64,000 nucleotides of DNA from Planctomycetes bacterium UBA1662. Lineage in GTDB: Bacteria > Planctomycetota > UBA8108. The stretch covers positions 1 to 64,000 of the forward strand of contig DCKY01000187.1 of NCBI GenBank assembly GCA_002320775.1, written 5' to 3'. The notes beneath the pieces were generated by a model, which had not been told where the DNA came from, searched no databases, and worked only from the letters and a program-made list of their open reading frames with translations. The position numbers and the translations under genes are program-made. Shown piece after piece: positions 17,045 to 26,676 of this stretch. Within the stretch, counting starts at the first letter, position 1. Every line of letters begins with the position of its first letter.

Positions 17045-17857
17045 TCAGGGAAGAAAGTCTCTGAGCAGGTAGGCTCCGAGACCGATGAGGCCGCCGAATA
17101 CATTTCCCCAGACAACCAGCCAGCCGAGGTGTTTGCGAATCACGTCCTCGATGATGCATTTCACATCCTGCGGGCTGAGATCTTCGAGGCGCCGCTCGAG
17201 CAGGCTGTCGACCTCTCGGCGGATGTCGGCGACCAGGCGTTCGACGTCGAGTTCCAGTCCGAGCGTTGAGGGATTGGCCGAGAAGTCCCGGGCCGTCTCA
17301 AGAACCTTCTTCTTCAGCGAGTCGGTGAAAGATCCGACAAAGGTCCTGACGATATCGAGGATCGTGTCTTTTCCCACGAGGCTGAGCAATCCGCCGAGTG
17401 CCGAGCTCTCAAAGATTTTCTCCACCTGCTCATCCAGCAGGGGGTCAAGAACCTCGGGGCGAGTCAGCTGGTCCCATTGCGTTTCGACAAAGGTAACGGC
17501 AGGGCTGCCTCCTCCCTCTCCCTTGAGATAGGAGAGGAGGTCCACCTCGGCGGTCTTCTCGCGGAGAAATTGATGCAGGTTCTCTTCGGTGAAGAACTGG
17601 TCGAGGATGAGGCGTCTGATCTCCTCCCGAATTTCGGCAAACCGGGACTGGATCACTCCTGAACCCGCGAGACCGGGTATCCGGTCAAAGAGCATTTTCA
17701 CCGCCAGCGTGTTGGTGATGCCGCCGCTGAACGCGAAGAGGCCAATGGAGAGAATCATAGCGCCGGCTGCCGCGGCGGTTTCTGTCGCCGTCAGCAGGAG
17801 TCCTGTCAGGAGCAGGGTTCCGGAGGCCAGGTTGGAGAGGGTGCCTTTGTTGATCAT
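17045..17857 (-). CDS. DUF445 family membrane protein
   Basis: This 270-residue protein matches DUF445 (YheB-like) proteins. There are two N-terminal hydrophobic segments, then the family motif GGITNTLAVKMLFDR, a long helical region with charged residues, and a final hydrophobic hairpin (WGNVFGGLIGLGAYLL). It is an inner-membrane protein of unknown function. The reading frame is open back to 17980, but the Arg-rich, Pro-rich extension looks non-coding. The Met at 17857 starts directly before the first membrane segment, although no strong ribosome site precedes it. It converges with the gene ending at 17029, with only 15 bases between the stops. Confidence 0.75.
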   Translation of the reverse strand: MINKGTLSNLASGTLLLTGLLLTATETAAAAGAMILSIGLFAFSGGITNTLAVKMLFDRIPGLAGSGVIQSRFAEIREEIRRLILDQFFTEENLHQFLREKTAEVDLLSYLKGEGGGSPAVTFVETQWDQLTRPEVLDPLLDEQVEKIFESSALGGLLSLVGKDTILDIVRTFVGSFTDSLKKKVLETARDFSANPSTLGLELDVERLVADIRREVDSLLERRLEDLSPQDVKCIIEDVIRKHLGWLVVWGNVFGGLIGLGAYLLRDFLP

Positions 17858-18009
17858 AGGGGCAGGACAGTGTAGCAGAGAGGGAGGCGGCTGCAAGAAG
17901 GGCGCCTTCGGCCTTCTTGCTCGCATGGACTGTCGCCTGCTGGTAACTTTTCCAGCAGGCTCCCCGGCCCGGTCGGTCATTCAGCCGCAATTTTCCCAGG
18001 AAGATCGAG

Positions 18010-18753
18010 ATGCTCCATTATTTCAAGTTCTGTTCGGAGGTTCCCTCTCCCGCCCCAGCCCGTGGTGCTTACCACAAGCGACAACCCGGCAAGGGGTGGC
18101 CTGAAGAGTGCCCTCCGATGCGGGCCGCTAATTCCTTTGGCTGGGACCTTCTCTGTCCGAGTGATCTGGAGTTCAGCCGGCACGAAGACGGCTGGCGGCT
18201 GGATACGCCTGTTACGCTGGAGAGTGATTGGGATTATGCCGCGGCCGCTGATGGGGAGGGTGTCCCCCTGACGCAGGAAAATGCCTGGTTCTGGGAGCAG
18301 GACCAGATGCTGCCGCACGTGATTACCCCGGAGGTCTATCCGGAGATCGAGAACCAGGTGAAGGTTTCGACGCTGCTTTTCATGCGAACCGAGAGCGACG
18401 AGCTGCTTTATTTCTGCGACATCCCCAATCTTTCGCGACCCTTCAAGGTGCTGAGCGCCCTGGTGGATACGGACTGGTACCCGTCCTCCTATCCCTGGCA
18501 TTGCGTTCTCGAGCTTGACCCCTCGGCGGAGAAAATCCGTATCGCCCGGGGCGATCCTCTCTGCCGGGTTTTTACCGTTCGGCGCGAGCATTACAGAGCG
18601 CATGAGATGTCATTCGATGACTTTGGGGCCTATTTCGAGCGCGGCCAGCAATGGCTCAGGGAATACGGCCGCGCGGGAGATGCCGAATCGCTTGATATTA
18701 CAGGTACCTATGGGAAGCAGCAGCAGCTGTCGAGGTTCAGCGTCGATTCATAG
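18010..18753 (+). CDS. DUF6065 family protein
   Basis: This is a 247-residue soluble protein resembling the DUF6065 family, whose members share an N-terminal PxRAANSFGWDLLCPxD-type segment; here it reads PMRAANSFGWDLLCPSD at about residues 36-52. Later conserved pieces are an IENQVKVSTLLFMRT strand, PNLSRPFKVLSALVDTDWY and YPWHCVLEL. The function of the family is not established; members occur near biosynthetic or oxygenase genes in some genomes. Here it stands alone between the DUF445 gene and pckA. No signal peptide or membrane segment is visible. Confidence 0.65.
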   Translation: MLHYFKFCSEVPSPAPARGAYHKRQPGKGWPEECPPMRAANSFGWDLLCPSDLEFSRHEDGWRLDTPVTLESDWDYAAAADGEGVPLTQENAWFWEQDQMLPHVITPEVYPEIENQVKVSTLLFMRTESDELLYFCDIPNLSRPFKVLSALVDTDWYPSSYPWHCVLELDPSAEKIRIARGDPLCRVFTVRREHYRAHEMSFDDFGAYFERGQQWLREYGRAGDAESLDITGTYGKQQQLSRFSVDS

Positions 18754-18932
18754 GGGGGCGGCCTGGGGGCAAGCTTGATTTGTCCAGCCCATCGTCTCGG
18801 TGGGAGACAGCTTGATTTTCTCAGGCTAAGTCTATATGGTAGTTCATCTTCATGCTCTCTACAGGAGAGAGAAGAGGACTATTCGGTAGGCATACAATCA
18901 TATTATCAGGGAGCTGTGTTTAAGTTAGATCC

Positions 18933-20504
18933 ATGAGTGAGCAAGGCAACGAACTTGAGTTTAATGAAGAGTATATGAATCTGCGTCCGGCTCGTCTTTA
19001 CGAGATTGGAACCTCTCTGGAGGGGGCGCAGATCAGTTCAACTGGCGCTCTCGCCGCCAATTCAGGCGCCAAGACCGGCCGCTCTCCCAAGGACAAGCGA
19101 GTTGTCAAAAATTCCGCCACCGAGGGGGATGTCTGGTGGGGCTCGGTCAATATTGCCCTGGAGGAGTCGAGCTTCGAGACAAATCGCGCCGCGGCGATCG
19201 AGTTTCTCGCCGCCCAGCCGCGCCTCTACGTTGTAGATGGATTTGCCGGCTGGGATCCCAAGTACCGCCTCAAGGTCCGGATTGTCTGTTCCCAGGCCTA
19301 CCATGCGCTCTTCATGTATAACATGCTTATCCGCCCGACGGATGAGGAGCTGGCAGCCTTCGGCGATCCGGACTTTACGGTCTACAACGCCGGCAGCCTG
19401 GCTGCAGATACCTCCATAGAGGGAGTCGACACGACGACGAATGCCGCGCTCAGCTTTGAGCGCAACGAGATGGTGATTCTCGGCACGGAATACGCAGGAG
19501 AGATGAAGAAGGGTGTCTTCACCCTGATGAACTACCTCATGCCCAGGGATGGCGTTCTCTCCATGCACTGCAGCGCGAATGAGGGTGCCGAGGGAGATGT
19601 CTCTCTCTTCTTCGGTCTCTCCGGGACCGGAAAGACCACCCTCTCAGCTGATCCCGGCCGTAAGCTTATAGGTGACGACGAGCATTGCTGGTCGGCCGAT
19701 GGCGTCTTTAATATCGAGGGAGGGTGCTATGCCAAGTGCATCGACCTCACTCCGGAGAGTGAGCCCGAGATCTACCAGTCCATCCGCTTCGGCTCGATTC
19801 TCGAGAATGTTGTTTTCGACCCGCGCACTCGCGAGGTGGACTACACCGACTGCTCGTTGACGCAGAACACTCGCTGCTCTTACCCGATCGAGTTCATACC
19901 CAACGCCAAGGTGCCCTGTGTCGGTTCCCATCCGAAGAACGTGGTGCTGCTGACCTGTGACGCCTTCGGGATTCTTCCGCCGGTCAGCAAGCTTTCTCCC
20001 GCCCAGGCTATGTACCACTTCATCAGCGGCTATACGGCGAAGGTCGCCGGCACCGAGATGGGCGTGACCGAGCCCGAGGCGACCTTCTCGGCCTGCTTCG
20101 GCGCCGCCTTCCTGGTCTGGCACCCGACGAAGTACGCGGAGATGCTTGCCGAGAAGATCCGCGAATTTGGTTCCAACGTCTGGCTGGTCAACACGGGCTG
20201 GACCGGTGGAGGCTTCGGTGAGGGCTCCAGGATCAGCCTTCCCTATACCCGGGCGATTATCGACGCGATTCACAGCGGTGATCTTGACGATGTCGCCTGC
20301 CAGGAGGATGAAACCTTCGGCTTCCAGGTGCCAACGGAATGTCCCGGTGTGCCAGCCGAGCTGCTGGTTCCCAAGAATACCTGGGAGGACAAGGAGGCCT
20401 ATGACGCCGGCGCGGCCAGGCTTTCGGAGCTTTTCCGGGAAAACTTCAAGACCTACGCCGATGGAGCCACCGACGAGATTCTCGCCGCCGGCCCACGCGG
20501 CTGA
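18933..20504 (+). CDS. pckA: Phosphoenolpyruvate carboxykinase (ATP)
   Basis: This enzyme converts oxaloacetate and ATP to phosphoenolpyruvate, the entry step of gluconeogenesis, in the cytoplasm. At 523 residues it has the usual length of the ATP-dependent form. Clear motifs are the N-terminal [19 protein letters not shown], the kinase-1a P-loop GLSGTGKTT (228-236), the metal-binding LIGDDEHCW just after it, and [12 protein letters not shown]. The assigned ATG has no good ribosome site close by; the nearest GGGAG is about 18 bases upstream. The 179-base gap before the gene contains AT-rich stretches that could be the promoter. The gene is followed closely by a convergent gene. Confidence 0.96.
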   Translation: MSEQGNELEFNEEYMNLRPARLYEIGTSLEGAQISSTGALAANSGAKTGRSPKDKRVVKNSATEGDVWWGSVNIALEESSFETNRAAAIEFLAAQPRLYVVDGFAGWDPKYRLKVRIVCSQAYHALFMYNMLIRPTDEELAAFGDPDFTVYNAGSLAADTSIEGVDTTTNAALSFERNEMVILGTEYAGEMKKGVFTLMNYLMPRDGVLSMHCSANEGAEGDVSLFFGLSGTGKTTLSADPGRKLIGDDEHCWSADGVFNIEGGCYAKCIDLTPESEPEIYQSIRFGSILENVVFDPRTREVDYTDCSLTQNTRCSYPIEFIPNAKVPCVGSHPKNVVLLTCDAFGILPPVSKLSPAQAMYHFISGYTAKVAGTEMGVTEPEATFSACFGAAFLVWHPTKYAEMLAEKIREFGSNVWLVNTGWTGGGFGEGSRISLPYTRAIIDAIHSGDLDDVACQEDETFGFQVPTECPGVPAELLVPKNTWEDKEAYDAGAARLSELFRENFKTYADGATDEILAAGPRG

Positions 20505-20517
20505 TCTTAAAGAGGTT

Positions 20518-21090
20518 TTAAACCGGCGATCCGATAGCCAGCTGGTAGCAGTGGGCGAACAGCAGGTCGAATTCGAGCTCCTGTAGCTGTTCGAGGTCGA
20601 GGCGGCAGTTTTCAAGCTGCCCGCGGACAGCCGTTTCACAGGCATCGGTGAATCCGAAGGGGTCCCAGGAGGGTGAGATGAATCCCGCCAGGATCTCGGC
20701 ATCCGTTATCGATGGAGCGGCCTCGGCGAGCTGTTCGAAAATGGCGTGTGGTCCCACCCTGTTGAACCAGTACTTGGAGTTGGGGTAGTCCGGCTCGAGC
20801 CGATGCATGATGGCATGCCAGTAGCTGCCCTCGGCCGAGCCGAGCCTCTGGCTCAGGTCATGAGATTCCTCCTGGAAATCTCCGCGGAGCAGCAGGCCGC
20901 TGCGAATGCAGGTGGCCATCCCGGGGTCCACTTGCTCAGCTCCCAGGAGCTCCTCGTCACTGAGCCGGGCGATCCGGTCCGGCCAGGGCTCGCTCAGGTC
21001 ATAGGCCGGGGTAAGCCCCAGCAGGGGAATGTCCTGGCGAATCCGGCCAAGGATCCGCGCCGCCTGGCAGTCATCGGGTAGGTTTTGCAT
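20518..21090 (-). CDS. Hypothetical protein
   Basis: I do not recognise this 190-residue soluble protein. It has no signal peptide and no membrane segment and is acidic. It has a HAIMHRLEPDYPNSKYWFNRVGPH segment, of which the His/Tyr/Trp-rich core (YPNSKYWFNRVG) looks like a conserved site. It lies 100 bases downstream of the site-2 protease gene on the same strand and ends 14 bases from the convergent pckA stop. Coding is supported by codon use like its neighbours and by the lack of a better frame. Function unknown. Confidence 0.6.
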   Translation of the reverse strand: MQNLPDDCQAARILGRIRQDIPLLGLTPAYDLSEPWPDRIARLSDEELLGAEQVDPGMATCIRSGLLLRGDFQEESHDLSQRLGSAEGSYWHAIMHRLEPDYPNSKYWFNRVGPHAIFEQLAEAAPSITDAEILAGFISPSWDPFGFTDACETAVRGQLENCRLDLEQLQELEFDLLFAHCYQLAIGSPV

Positions 21091-21190
21091 GGGGGCGAGT
21101 TAAAGCTCTTCTGTGGTCCTGATTGTACCGGGCGGAAATCATAGCAGGATGAGGTGGGCGGGTCGAGGACCTGCGTGGCGGCCGTGTTCT

Positions 21191-22234
21191 TCAGGGAGCC
21201 TTCCTGAGTTTCTTCGAAGCGCTCTCCAGGAATCGGCGCTCCTCGGAGCTCAGGCTCCCCATTCCTTCTTTGTGAATTTTTTCAAGCAGTCCATCAAGAC
21301 GTTCCCGGTCCCGGGCTTCTCGCTGTTCTTTTTTATCTTCTCGCCGCTGTTGTCTCTTGAGCTTCCATCCTTCAAAGAAGCCCCGGCGTTTCTCTCCCGG
21401 TCCCGGGTGTTCGAGGCTGGTATAGCCTTGAGAAAAATCATGGCCGAAGGCGCCGCTGTCCTCGGTGTCGTAGAGCACCTGCTCGCGGACCTGCCTGGCG
21501 GTCATGAAGTAGAACAGCCCGCAGAAGGCGCTCACAAATCCAAGCTCGTCAAGGAAGGGATGGGCGAATCTCCAATTCTCATCTGAGAAGCCCAGGACGA
21601 TGGTGGCGCCCCCGAAGAGGAGGGCGAGTATGGCGGTGAACTTCGAGATTTTCAGGGTGAGCTCCAGCGCGCCGTGATGGGAGCCCATCCTTCTCCACAG
21701 CACGCAGTGCAGAAGCCGTCCGCCGTCCAGGGGGTAGCAGGGAAGAAGGTTCACCAGGAGGAGAACGAAGTTCCAGAGGAAGAGGTATTGCAGCAGGCGC
21801 TGCCAGAAAATCGGCTGGCCCGAAAAGGGCAGAAACTCAAGCTCCAGGAGAAGGCAGGCCGCTGTGACCAGCAGTCCTAGTCCCAGGTTGACGAGAGGCC
21901 CTCCTGCTGCGACCCAGAACTGCGCGCGATGGTCATGCGGCGCCTCGCATACCGCCAGGCCCCCAAGGGGCCAGAGGATGATTCTCTCCGTTCTTCCGCC
22001 CTGCCTGTGAGCGGCGTAGGCATGGCCGAGTTCATGCAGCAGGATCGTCAGCAGGAGCGCCAGGGCGAAGGCCGCGAAGGCCAGCAGGGGCGTTCCGTAC
22101 TGGCCGTGATTTTGCAGCAGGATGTCGAACAGCTTGAGGCCGATGATCAACAGGAGGATCCAGTGCGCCCAGATGTCGATTCCAAACAGGCGGCTTACCC
22201 GCAGGCCAGAGTGACGGAAGGAGTTTTCTCTCAT
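21191..22234 (-). CDS. Site-2 protease family (M50) intramembrane metalloprotease
   Basis: This is a 347-residue membrane protein with the zinc motif HELGH in LLTILLHELGHAYAAHRQGG, and a second metal-ligand motif NLLPCYPLDGGRLLHCVL further on. It belongs to the M50 family of small bacterial site-2 proteases (SpoIVFB/YwhC-like), which cut proteins inside the membrane. About six hydrophobic segments lie between residues 18 and 235; the charged C-terminal tail (about 255-347) is cytoplasmic and Lys/Arg/Glu-rich. The frame is open upstream to 22519, but that part overlaps the aminotransferase gene, so I place the start at the ATG at 22234. The substrate is unknown; no regulator gene adjoins it. 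Confidence 0.86.
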   Translation of the reverse strand: MRENSFRHSGLRVSRLFGIDIWAHWILLLIIGLKLFDILLQNHGQYGTPLLAFAAFALALLLTILLHELGHAYAAHRQGGRTERIILWPLGGLAVCEAPHDHRAQFWVAAGGPLVNLGLGLLVTAACLLLELEFLPFSGQPIFWQRLLQYLFLWNFVLLLVNLLPCYPLDGGRLLHCVLWRRMGSHHGALELTLKISKFTAILALLFGGATIVLGFSDENWRFAHPFLDELGFVSAFCGLFYFMTARQVREQVLYDTEDSGAFGHDFSQGYTSLEHPGPGEKRRGFFEGWKLKRQQRREDKKEQREARDRERLDGLLEKIHKEGMGSLSSEERRFLESASKKLRKAP

Positions 22235-22259
22235 CAGGCTTCGCCTTTGCGGTCCATTT

Positions 22260-23423
22260 TCATCGGGTCTTTCCAAGGAGGCCTTCGAGGCGCGCGATGG
22301 CTGCGCCCAGCTTCTCCATCGAGGTGGCGTAGGACAATCGAATATAGCCCTCTCCGCTCGAGCCGAAGGATGCTCCTGAGAGCACGGCGACCCCGGCCTC
22401 AACAAGGAGCTTAGTGGCCAGGTCGTCGGAGGACATGCCGGTCCCGGTGATGTTGGCGAAGGCGTAGAAGGCTCCGCCGGGCGGAGCGCAGCTGATTCCG
22501 CGGATCCCGTTGAGGGCATCGACGAGGAAATCCCTCCGCTGGCGGAACTCGCTGACCATGGCGAGGACGGAGTCCTGCGGGCCGCGCAGGGCCTCGACGG
22601 CCGCGTGCTGGCTGAAGGTGCAGGCGCAGGAGGCTATGTTGACGTTGTAAAGATCGAAGGTCTCGACCAGGGCGGGGGGGAGAATGGCGAATCCCAGCCG
22701 CCAGCCGGTCATCGAATAGGTCTTTGAGAAGCCATCGACGATGATGGTCCGGCCATCCGCGTTCTCAACGGAGGCGATGGTTTCAAATGGCGAGTCGTAG
22801 CAGAAGTGAAGGTAGATTTCATCACTGAGGATCGTGATGTCATGTTCGGCGGCCGCGGCGGCTACCGCCTCGAGGTCTTCGAGCTCGAGGACGCCGCCGG
22901 TAGGGTTCTGGGGCGAGTTGAGGATCACCAGCCTGGTGCGGTCGGATACCAGCGCGCGAAATTCATCGGTATCGAAGCGGAAGCCGGTTTCCTCGCGAAG
23001 AGGCAGCGGTACCGCTCTGGCGCCGGAATGGGCTATCACAGACTGGTAGGCGGGAAAGCCGGGGTCGGGGTAGATGACCTCGTCGCCCGGGCCCGCGAGA
23101 GCGTTGATCGTATAGAAGAGCAGGGCCTTGGCGCCGGGGGCTACCACGACCTGGTCCGGGCTGAACTCAAGGCCTCGAAGGGCTCCAGCTTTTTCAGCGA
23201 TGGCGGCGCGCAGTTCAGGCAGTCCCTGGGATGGGCCGTAGCCCGTATGTCCATCGGCGAGGGCTTGTACGGCGGCCTCTTTGACGTGGTCGGGGGTCGG
23301 GAAATCGGGCTGACCGATCTCGAGATGGATGATCTCCTGGCCGGCGGCCTCGAGTTCCTGCGCCCGCCGCAGTACGTCAAAAGCCGATTCACCGGCAAGT
23401 TGTCGCGCTCGTTCATGCAGCAT
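22260..23423 (-). CDS. Pyridoxal-phosphate aminotransferase, class I/II (AspC-like)
   Basis: This is a 387-residue fold-type I aminotransferase. The PLP lysine is Lys234 in SKTYSMTGWRLGF. Other cofactor contacts are Asn173 in PQNPTGG, Asp201 and Tyr204 in SDEIY, and the C-terminal arginine in YIRLSYA that binds the substrate carboxylate. This pattern fits the aspartate/aromatic aminotransferase subgroup I-gamma common in bacteria. The amino donor cannot be fixed from sequence. It heads a minus-strand run with the site-2 protease, 25 bases apart, and is divergent from the dus gene with a 102-base shared upstream region. Confidence 0.9.
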   Translation of the reverse strand: MLHERARQLAGESAFDVLRRAQELEAAGQEIIHLEIGQPDFPTPDHVKEAAVQALADGHTGYGPSQGLPELRAAIAEKAGALRGLEFSPDQVVVAPGAKALLFYTINALAGPGDEVIYPDPGFPAYQSVIAHSGARAVPLPLREETGFRFDTDEFRALVSDRTRLVILNSPQNPTGGVLELEDLEAVAAAAAEHDITILSDEIYLHFCYDSPFETIASVENADGRTIIVDGFSKTYSMTGWRLGFAILPPALVETFDLYNVNIASCACTFSQHAAVEALRGPQDSVLAMVSEFRQRRDFLVDALNGIRGISCAPPGGAFYAFANITGTGMSSDDLATKLLVEAGVAVLSGASFGSSGEGYIRLSYATSMEKLGAAIARLEGLLGKTR

Positions 23424-23525
23424 GAAAGTATGATAGCCAGCGGCGGGCAGACTCTACACTTGAAAGTATCCGGTCAGAGCATCAAACTGCAGCCCTGTAA
23501 GAGCTTCGGCCTGACCTGGTGAGAG

Positions 23526-24548
23526 ATGATGCAGACAGCGAAAAGTCATAAACCGCTCCAGTTGGGATCCAACCTGACCATCTGGCCCCCGGTCGTTCTT
23601 GCGCCCATGGCAGGGGTGACGAACTATCCCTACCGTAAGATCTGTTCCGAGCTTGGCGCCGGTCTCTGCGTCAGCGAGATGGTGAGTTCGAGGGGTATTC
23701 TCGAGGGGCATCGCGGCACCTGGAAGCTGGTTCATTTCGCTGAGACCGAACGCCCCCGCTCCATACAGATCTTTGGCGGCGACCCTGTGGCTATGGGCGA
23801 GTCTGCCCGCCGGCTCAAGGATGAGCTGCAGGTAGACCATATCGATATCAACTTCGGCTGCCCGGTCAAGAAGCTGGTCAACAAGGGGATGGGCGCCGCT
23901 GTACCGACGAATCCTGAGAACTGCCGTGCGGTGGTTCGAGCTGTCGTTGAAGCGGTCGATCCCTTGCCGGTCACGATCAAGGTCCGGCTGGGCATCGATG
24001 ATGAAAACCTCACATTCCTCGACGCGGGTCGAATCGCCCAGGAGGAGGGCTGCTCATGGATCACCGTGCACGGCCGCACGGTGAAGCAGATGTACTCGGG
24101 AAAGGCCAATTGGGAGCTCATCGCGGAGCTGAACGACAAGATCGAGATCCCGGTGCTTGGCAATGGTGATATCTTCGAGGCCGAAGACGGGCTGGAGCGT
24201 ATGCGCAGGGCCGGGGTTCCCGGTATCGTGATTGGCCGGGGCTGCCTGGGAAATCCGTGGCTCTTTCGTGAACTGAGGGCTCTCTTCGATGGAGAGGCTC
24301 CGCCGCCGAGGCCGGCAGTCGAGGAGATTGTCGAGATGGTTCGTGAACATTTCCAACTGCTCCTCGTTCACTATGGAGAATCCGAGAGGGCGGCGATTCT
24401 CAGGATGCGAAAATTCGGAGCCTGGTACGCCACAGGTTTTCACGGCGCGGCTGAATTCAGGCGCCGCTTCAACACGGTCCGCAGCGGCGAAGAGCTCGAG
24501 GAAATTCTCGGGCTCTGGCTGGCGGGGCAGTCGCAGAGGGAGGGCTGA
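23526..24548 (+). CDS. tRNA-dihydrouridine synthase (Dus family, DusB-like)
   Basis: This flavoenzyme reduces uridine to dihydrouridine in tRNA. It has 340 residues, typical for the family. The N-terminal LAPMAGVTNYPYRKI contains the FMN-binding signature, and Cys112 in DINFGCPVKK is the catalytic acid. A GNGDIF strand and GCLGNPW near residues 215-245 bind the FMN phosphate. The GxGAA loop after the catalytic Cys (GMGAAV) fits DusB. It is probably co-transcribed with the methyltransferase gene, which starts four bases after its stop. Confidence 0.92.
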   Translation: MMQTAKSHKPLQLGSNLTIWPPVVLAPMAGVTNYPYRKICSELGAGLCVSEMVSSRGILEGHRGTWKLVHFAETERPRSIQIFGGDPVAMGESARRLKDELQVDHIDINFGCPVKKLVNKGMGAAVPTNPENCRAVVRAVVEAVDPLPVTIKVRLGIDDENLTFLDAGRIAQEEGCSWITVHGRTVKQMYSGKANWELIAELNDKIEIPVLGNGDIFEAEDGLERMRRAGVPGIVIGRGCLGNPWLFRELRALFDGEAPPPRPAVEEIVEMVREHFQLLLVHYGESERAAILRMRKFGAWYATGFHGAAEFRRRFNTVRSGEELEEILGLWLAGQSQREG

Positions 24549-24552
24549 GCGC

Positions 24553-25833
24553 ATGGTCGGCAGGAAGAGCCAGCAACCGGACGAATTGCGCTACAGGGTG
24601 GTTCTGGGAGACTCGCGCTCGATGGCCGACGTCGAGGATGGCTCAGTGCACCTGGTGGTGACCTCCCCTCCCTACTGGCAGTTGAAGGACTACGAGGCCG
24701 AGGACCAGATCGGCTTTCACCAGGAATACGATGAGTACATCGGCGAGCTTGACAGGGTCTGGGGCGAATGCGAGCGGGCACTCCACCCTGGCTGCAGGCT
24801 GGCGGTCAATATCGGCGACCAGTTCCTTCGCGCCAAGACCTACGGCCGGTACCGGGTCGCGGCGATCCATGCGGATATCATTCGCGGCTGTGTCGGCCGG
24901 GGTCTCGATTTCATGGGCTCGATCATCTGGCAGAAGGTGACGACGATGAACACATCCGGGGGCGGAGTGATCATGGGCTCCTTTCCCTATCCCCGCAACG
25001 GTATCGTGAAGCTCGATTACGAGCACATCCTGCTGTTCAAGAAGCTGGGCAAGGCTCCGCGGCCGGATCCCGCGCAGAAGGAGCTCTCGCGCCTGAGCAC
25101 GGAGGAGTGGAACGAGTATTTCTACGGTCACTGGACCTTTCCTGGCGCCAGGCAGGAGGACCATATCGCTGTTTTTCCCCGTGAGCTTCCCCGCCGGCTG
25201 ATCCGAATGTTCACCTTCGCCGGGGAGACGGTTCTCGATCCCTTCCTCGGCAGTGGAACCACGTTGAGCGTGGCGCGCGAGCTGGGCCGGTCCTGTACGG
25301 GCTACGAGCTCAACCCCGCGTTCCTCGCTACCATTCGCGAGAAGACGGGGTTTGGTGAACAAAAGGAGTTTTTTCACGGGCAAGAGAAGTTGGAGGTGAT
25401 CGACAAGCTTCCGTTCGCGGACGAAGAGAACGGCAAGGCGGGCGAACCCTCCGCCAGGGGGCCGGCTGGGAGCTTTGGTTCCGTCATTCGAAAGGGCGAC
25501 AGCCGGCGGCGGGAGGAGTATCACCGGGTCCGGGAGGTTCTGGACGTTCGGACGATTGAGCTCGAAGACGGCAGGAACCTGAAGCTCCTTGGCCTGATCG
25601 AGGCCGGCGGAGCGGGAGGGGCGGAGCGTCTTCGCGAGCTGGTCGATGGGAAGCAGGTCTATTTCAAGAACGATCCCGGGACAGATGGAGAGGATGGGGT
25701 CTATCTCTACCTGCGTAACAGGACCTGCATCAATTCACGGTTGATCAGGGATGGGGCTGCCGGAGTTGACGAGGGTCGTGAATACAGGATGAAGAAGCGG
25801 TTCCTGCGCTACCGGGCTGAGCTCGAATCCTGA
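24553..25833 (+). CDS. DNA methyltransferase (beta class) fused to a nuclease-like (SNase-fold) domain
   Basis: This is a 426-residue protein. The N-terminal half is a beta-class amino methyltransferase: motif IV TSPPYW (37-42) comes first, and the AdoMet motif DPFLGSGTT (229-237) comes late, followed by GYELNP. TSPPYW is found in N4-cytosine and some N6-adenine enzymes. Residues 326-415 read like a staphylococcal-nuclease fold (DVRTIELEDGRNLKLLGL, LRELVDGKQV, INSRLIRDGAA). The residue equivalent to nuclease Arg35 is a lysine and the acidic catalytic residues are not evident, so that domain is probably inactive and may bind nucleic acid. The start follows the dus stop by four bases. No restriction enzyme gene adjoins it. 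Confidence 0.85.
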   Translation: MVGRKSQQPDELRYRVVLGDSRSMADVEDGSVHLVVTSPPYWQLKDYEAEDQIGFHQEYDEYIGELDRVWGECERALHPGCRLAVNIGDQFLRAKTYGRYRVAAIHADIIRGCVGRGLDFMGSIIWQKVTTMNTSGGGVIMGSFPYPRNGIVKLDYEHILLFKKLGKAPRPDPAQKELSRLSTEEWNEYFYGHWTFPGARQEDHIAVFPRELPRRLIRMFTFAGETVLDPFLGSGTTLSVARELGRSCTGYELNPAFLATIREKTGFGEQKEFFHGQEKLEVIDKLPFADEENGKAGEPSARGPAGSFGSVIRKGDSRRREEYHRVREVLDVRTIELEDGRNLKLLGLIEAGGAGGAERLRELVDGKQVYFKNDPGTDGEDGVYLYLRNRTCINSRLIRDGAAGVDEGREYRMKKRFLRYRAELES

Positions 25834-25842
25834 GTCCCGCTC

Positions 25843-26670
25843 CTATCCGGCCTCCAGGTGATCAAGGAGCGCCGCTCCCTCATCGAGGCCCGGGGCGAGG
25901 AAGTGAGCCCCCGCCTTCAGCAGCCGCTCGCGCTTGCCGCTGTTCATATGGTAGCGGTTCTTTTCCCGGGTGTGGATACCGAAGGCTACGGCCCCGGTTT
26001 CCCGGCCATCCTGGATCTCGACATAGCCATCTCCAATGACGATGAGCTCGGGACCGTCGAGGCCGTGGCCCGAGATGATTCGCTCGATCACCATTCGCTT
26101 CGAGAAGTTTTCGTATTGTCGAAGCGCTCCGAATATCCGGTCCTCGAAAAGATGCTCGAAGCCCAGGAGGGCGGCGTCTCTTCGAACCAGGTCCTCATCC
26201 GTTCCGCTGGCGAGGTAGCAGGTCACTCCGCGTCCCGCCAACTCCTCCAGGAAGGCAAGTGAGCCGGGGACCAGGAAATCTCCGGGCGGAAGCAGGCCGT
26301 CCTCAATCGCCGAGAGCCGGTCCGAGATGGCGGCATCGAGCCGGTCATTGTAGAGCGCCTTGTATTCAAGGGGCTCCAGCGGCGAGCCGCCGCGCCTCTT
26401 GATCTCCTCGCAGAGGCGGATCATCTGGTAGATGGTCTGCTTGCCGGTGAGCTTGTCTACGAACCCGGTCACCAGCGCCTCGATTTCTTCGCGGGACTCG
26501 TCCCGTCCGCAGTCCTCAAGCAGGTCGACCATCAGGGGGACCATCTGGTCCTGCCATCCATCCCTGAGCAGGGACAGGGTGCCATCGAGATCAAAGAGGG
26601 CGTAGCGGAGGGGCCTCCGCCGCGGCTCCTCTACGATCTCGATGGCTGTCCCGGGTATCCTGGGGAGCAA
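25843..26670 (-). CDS. HAD-family phosphatase
   Basis: This is a 275-residue haloacid-dehalogenase-type hydrolase. Motif I is FDLDGTL (nucleophile Asp27, acid Asp29), there is a helical cap (about 35-130), and motif II is YLASGT. A conserved Lys and VIGDGYVEI match motifs III and IV. It is close to phosphoglycolate-phosphatase-like members in length, but the substrate cannot be assigned. It begins six bases after the stop of tpx on the same strand and is probably co-transcribed with it. Confidence 0.85.
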   Translation of the reverse strand: MLPRIPGTAIEIVEEPRRRPLRYALFDLDGTLSLLRDGWQDQMVPLMVDLLEDCGRDESREEIEALVTGFVDKLTGKQTIYQMIRLCEEIKRRGGSPLEPLEYKALYNDRLDAAISDRLSAIEDGLLPPGDFLVPGSLAFLEELAGRGVTCYLASGTDEDLVRRDAALLGFEHLFEDRIFGALRQYENFSKRMVIERIISGHGLDGPELIVIGDGYVEIQDGRETGAVAFGIHTREKNRYHMNSGKRERLLKAGAHFLAPGLDEGAALLDHLEAG

Positions 26671-26676
26671 CCGCGA

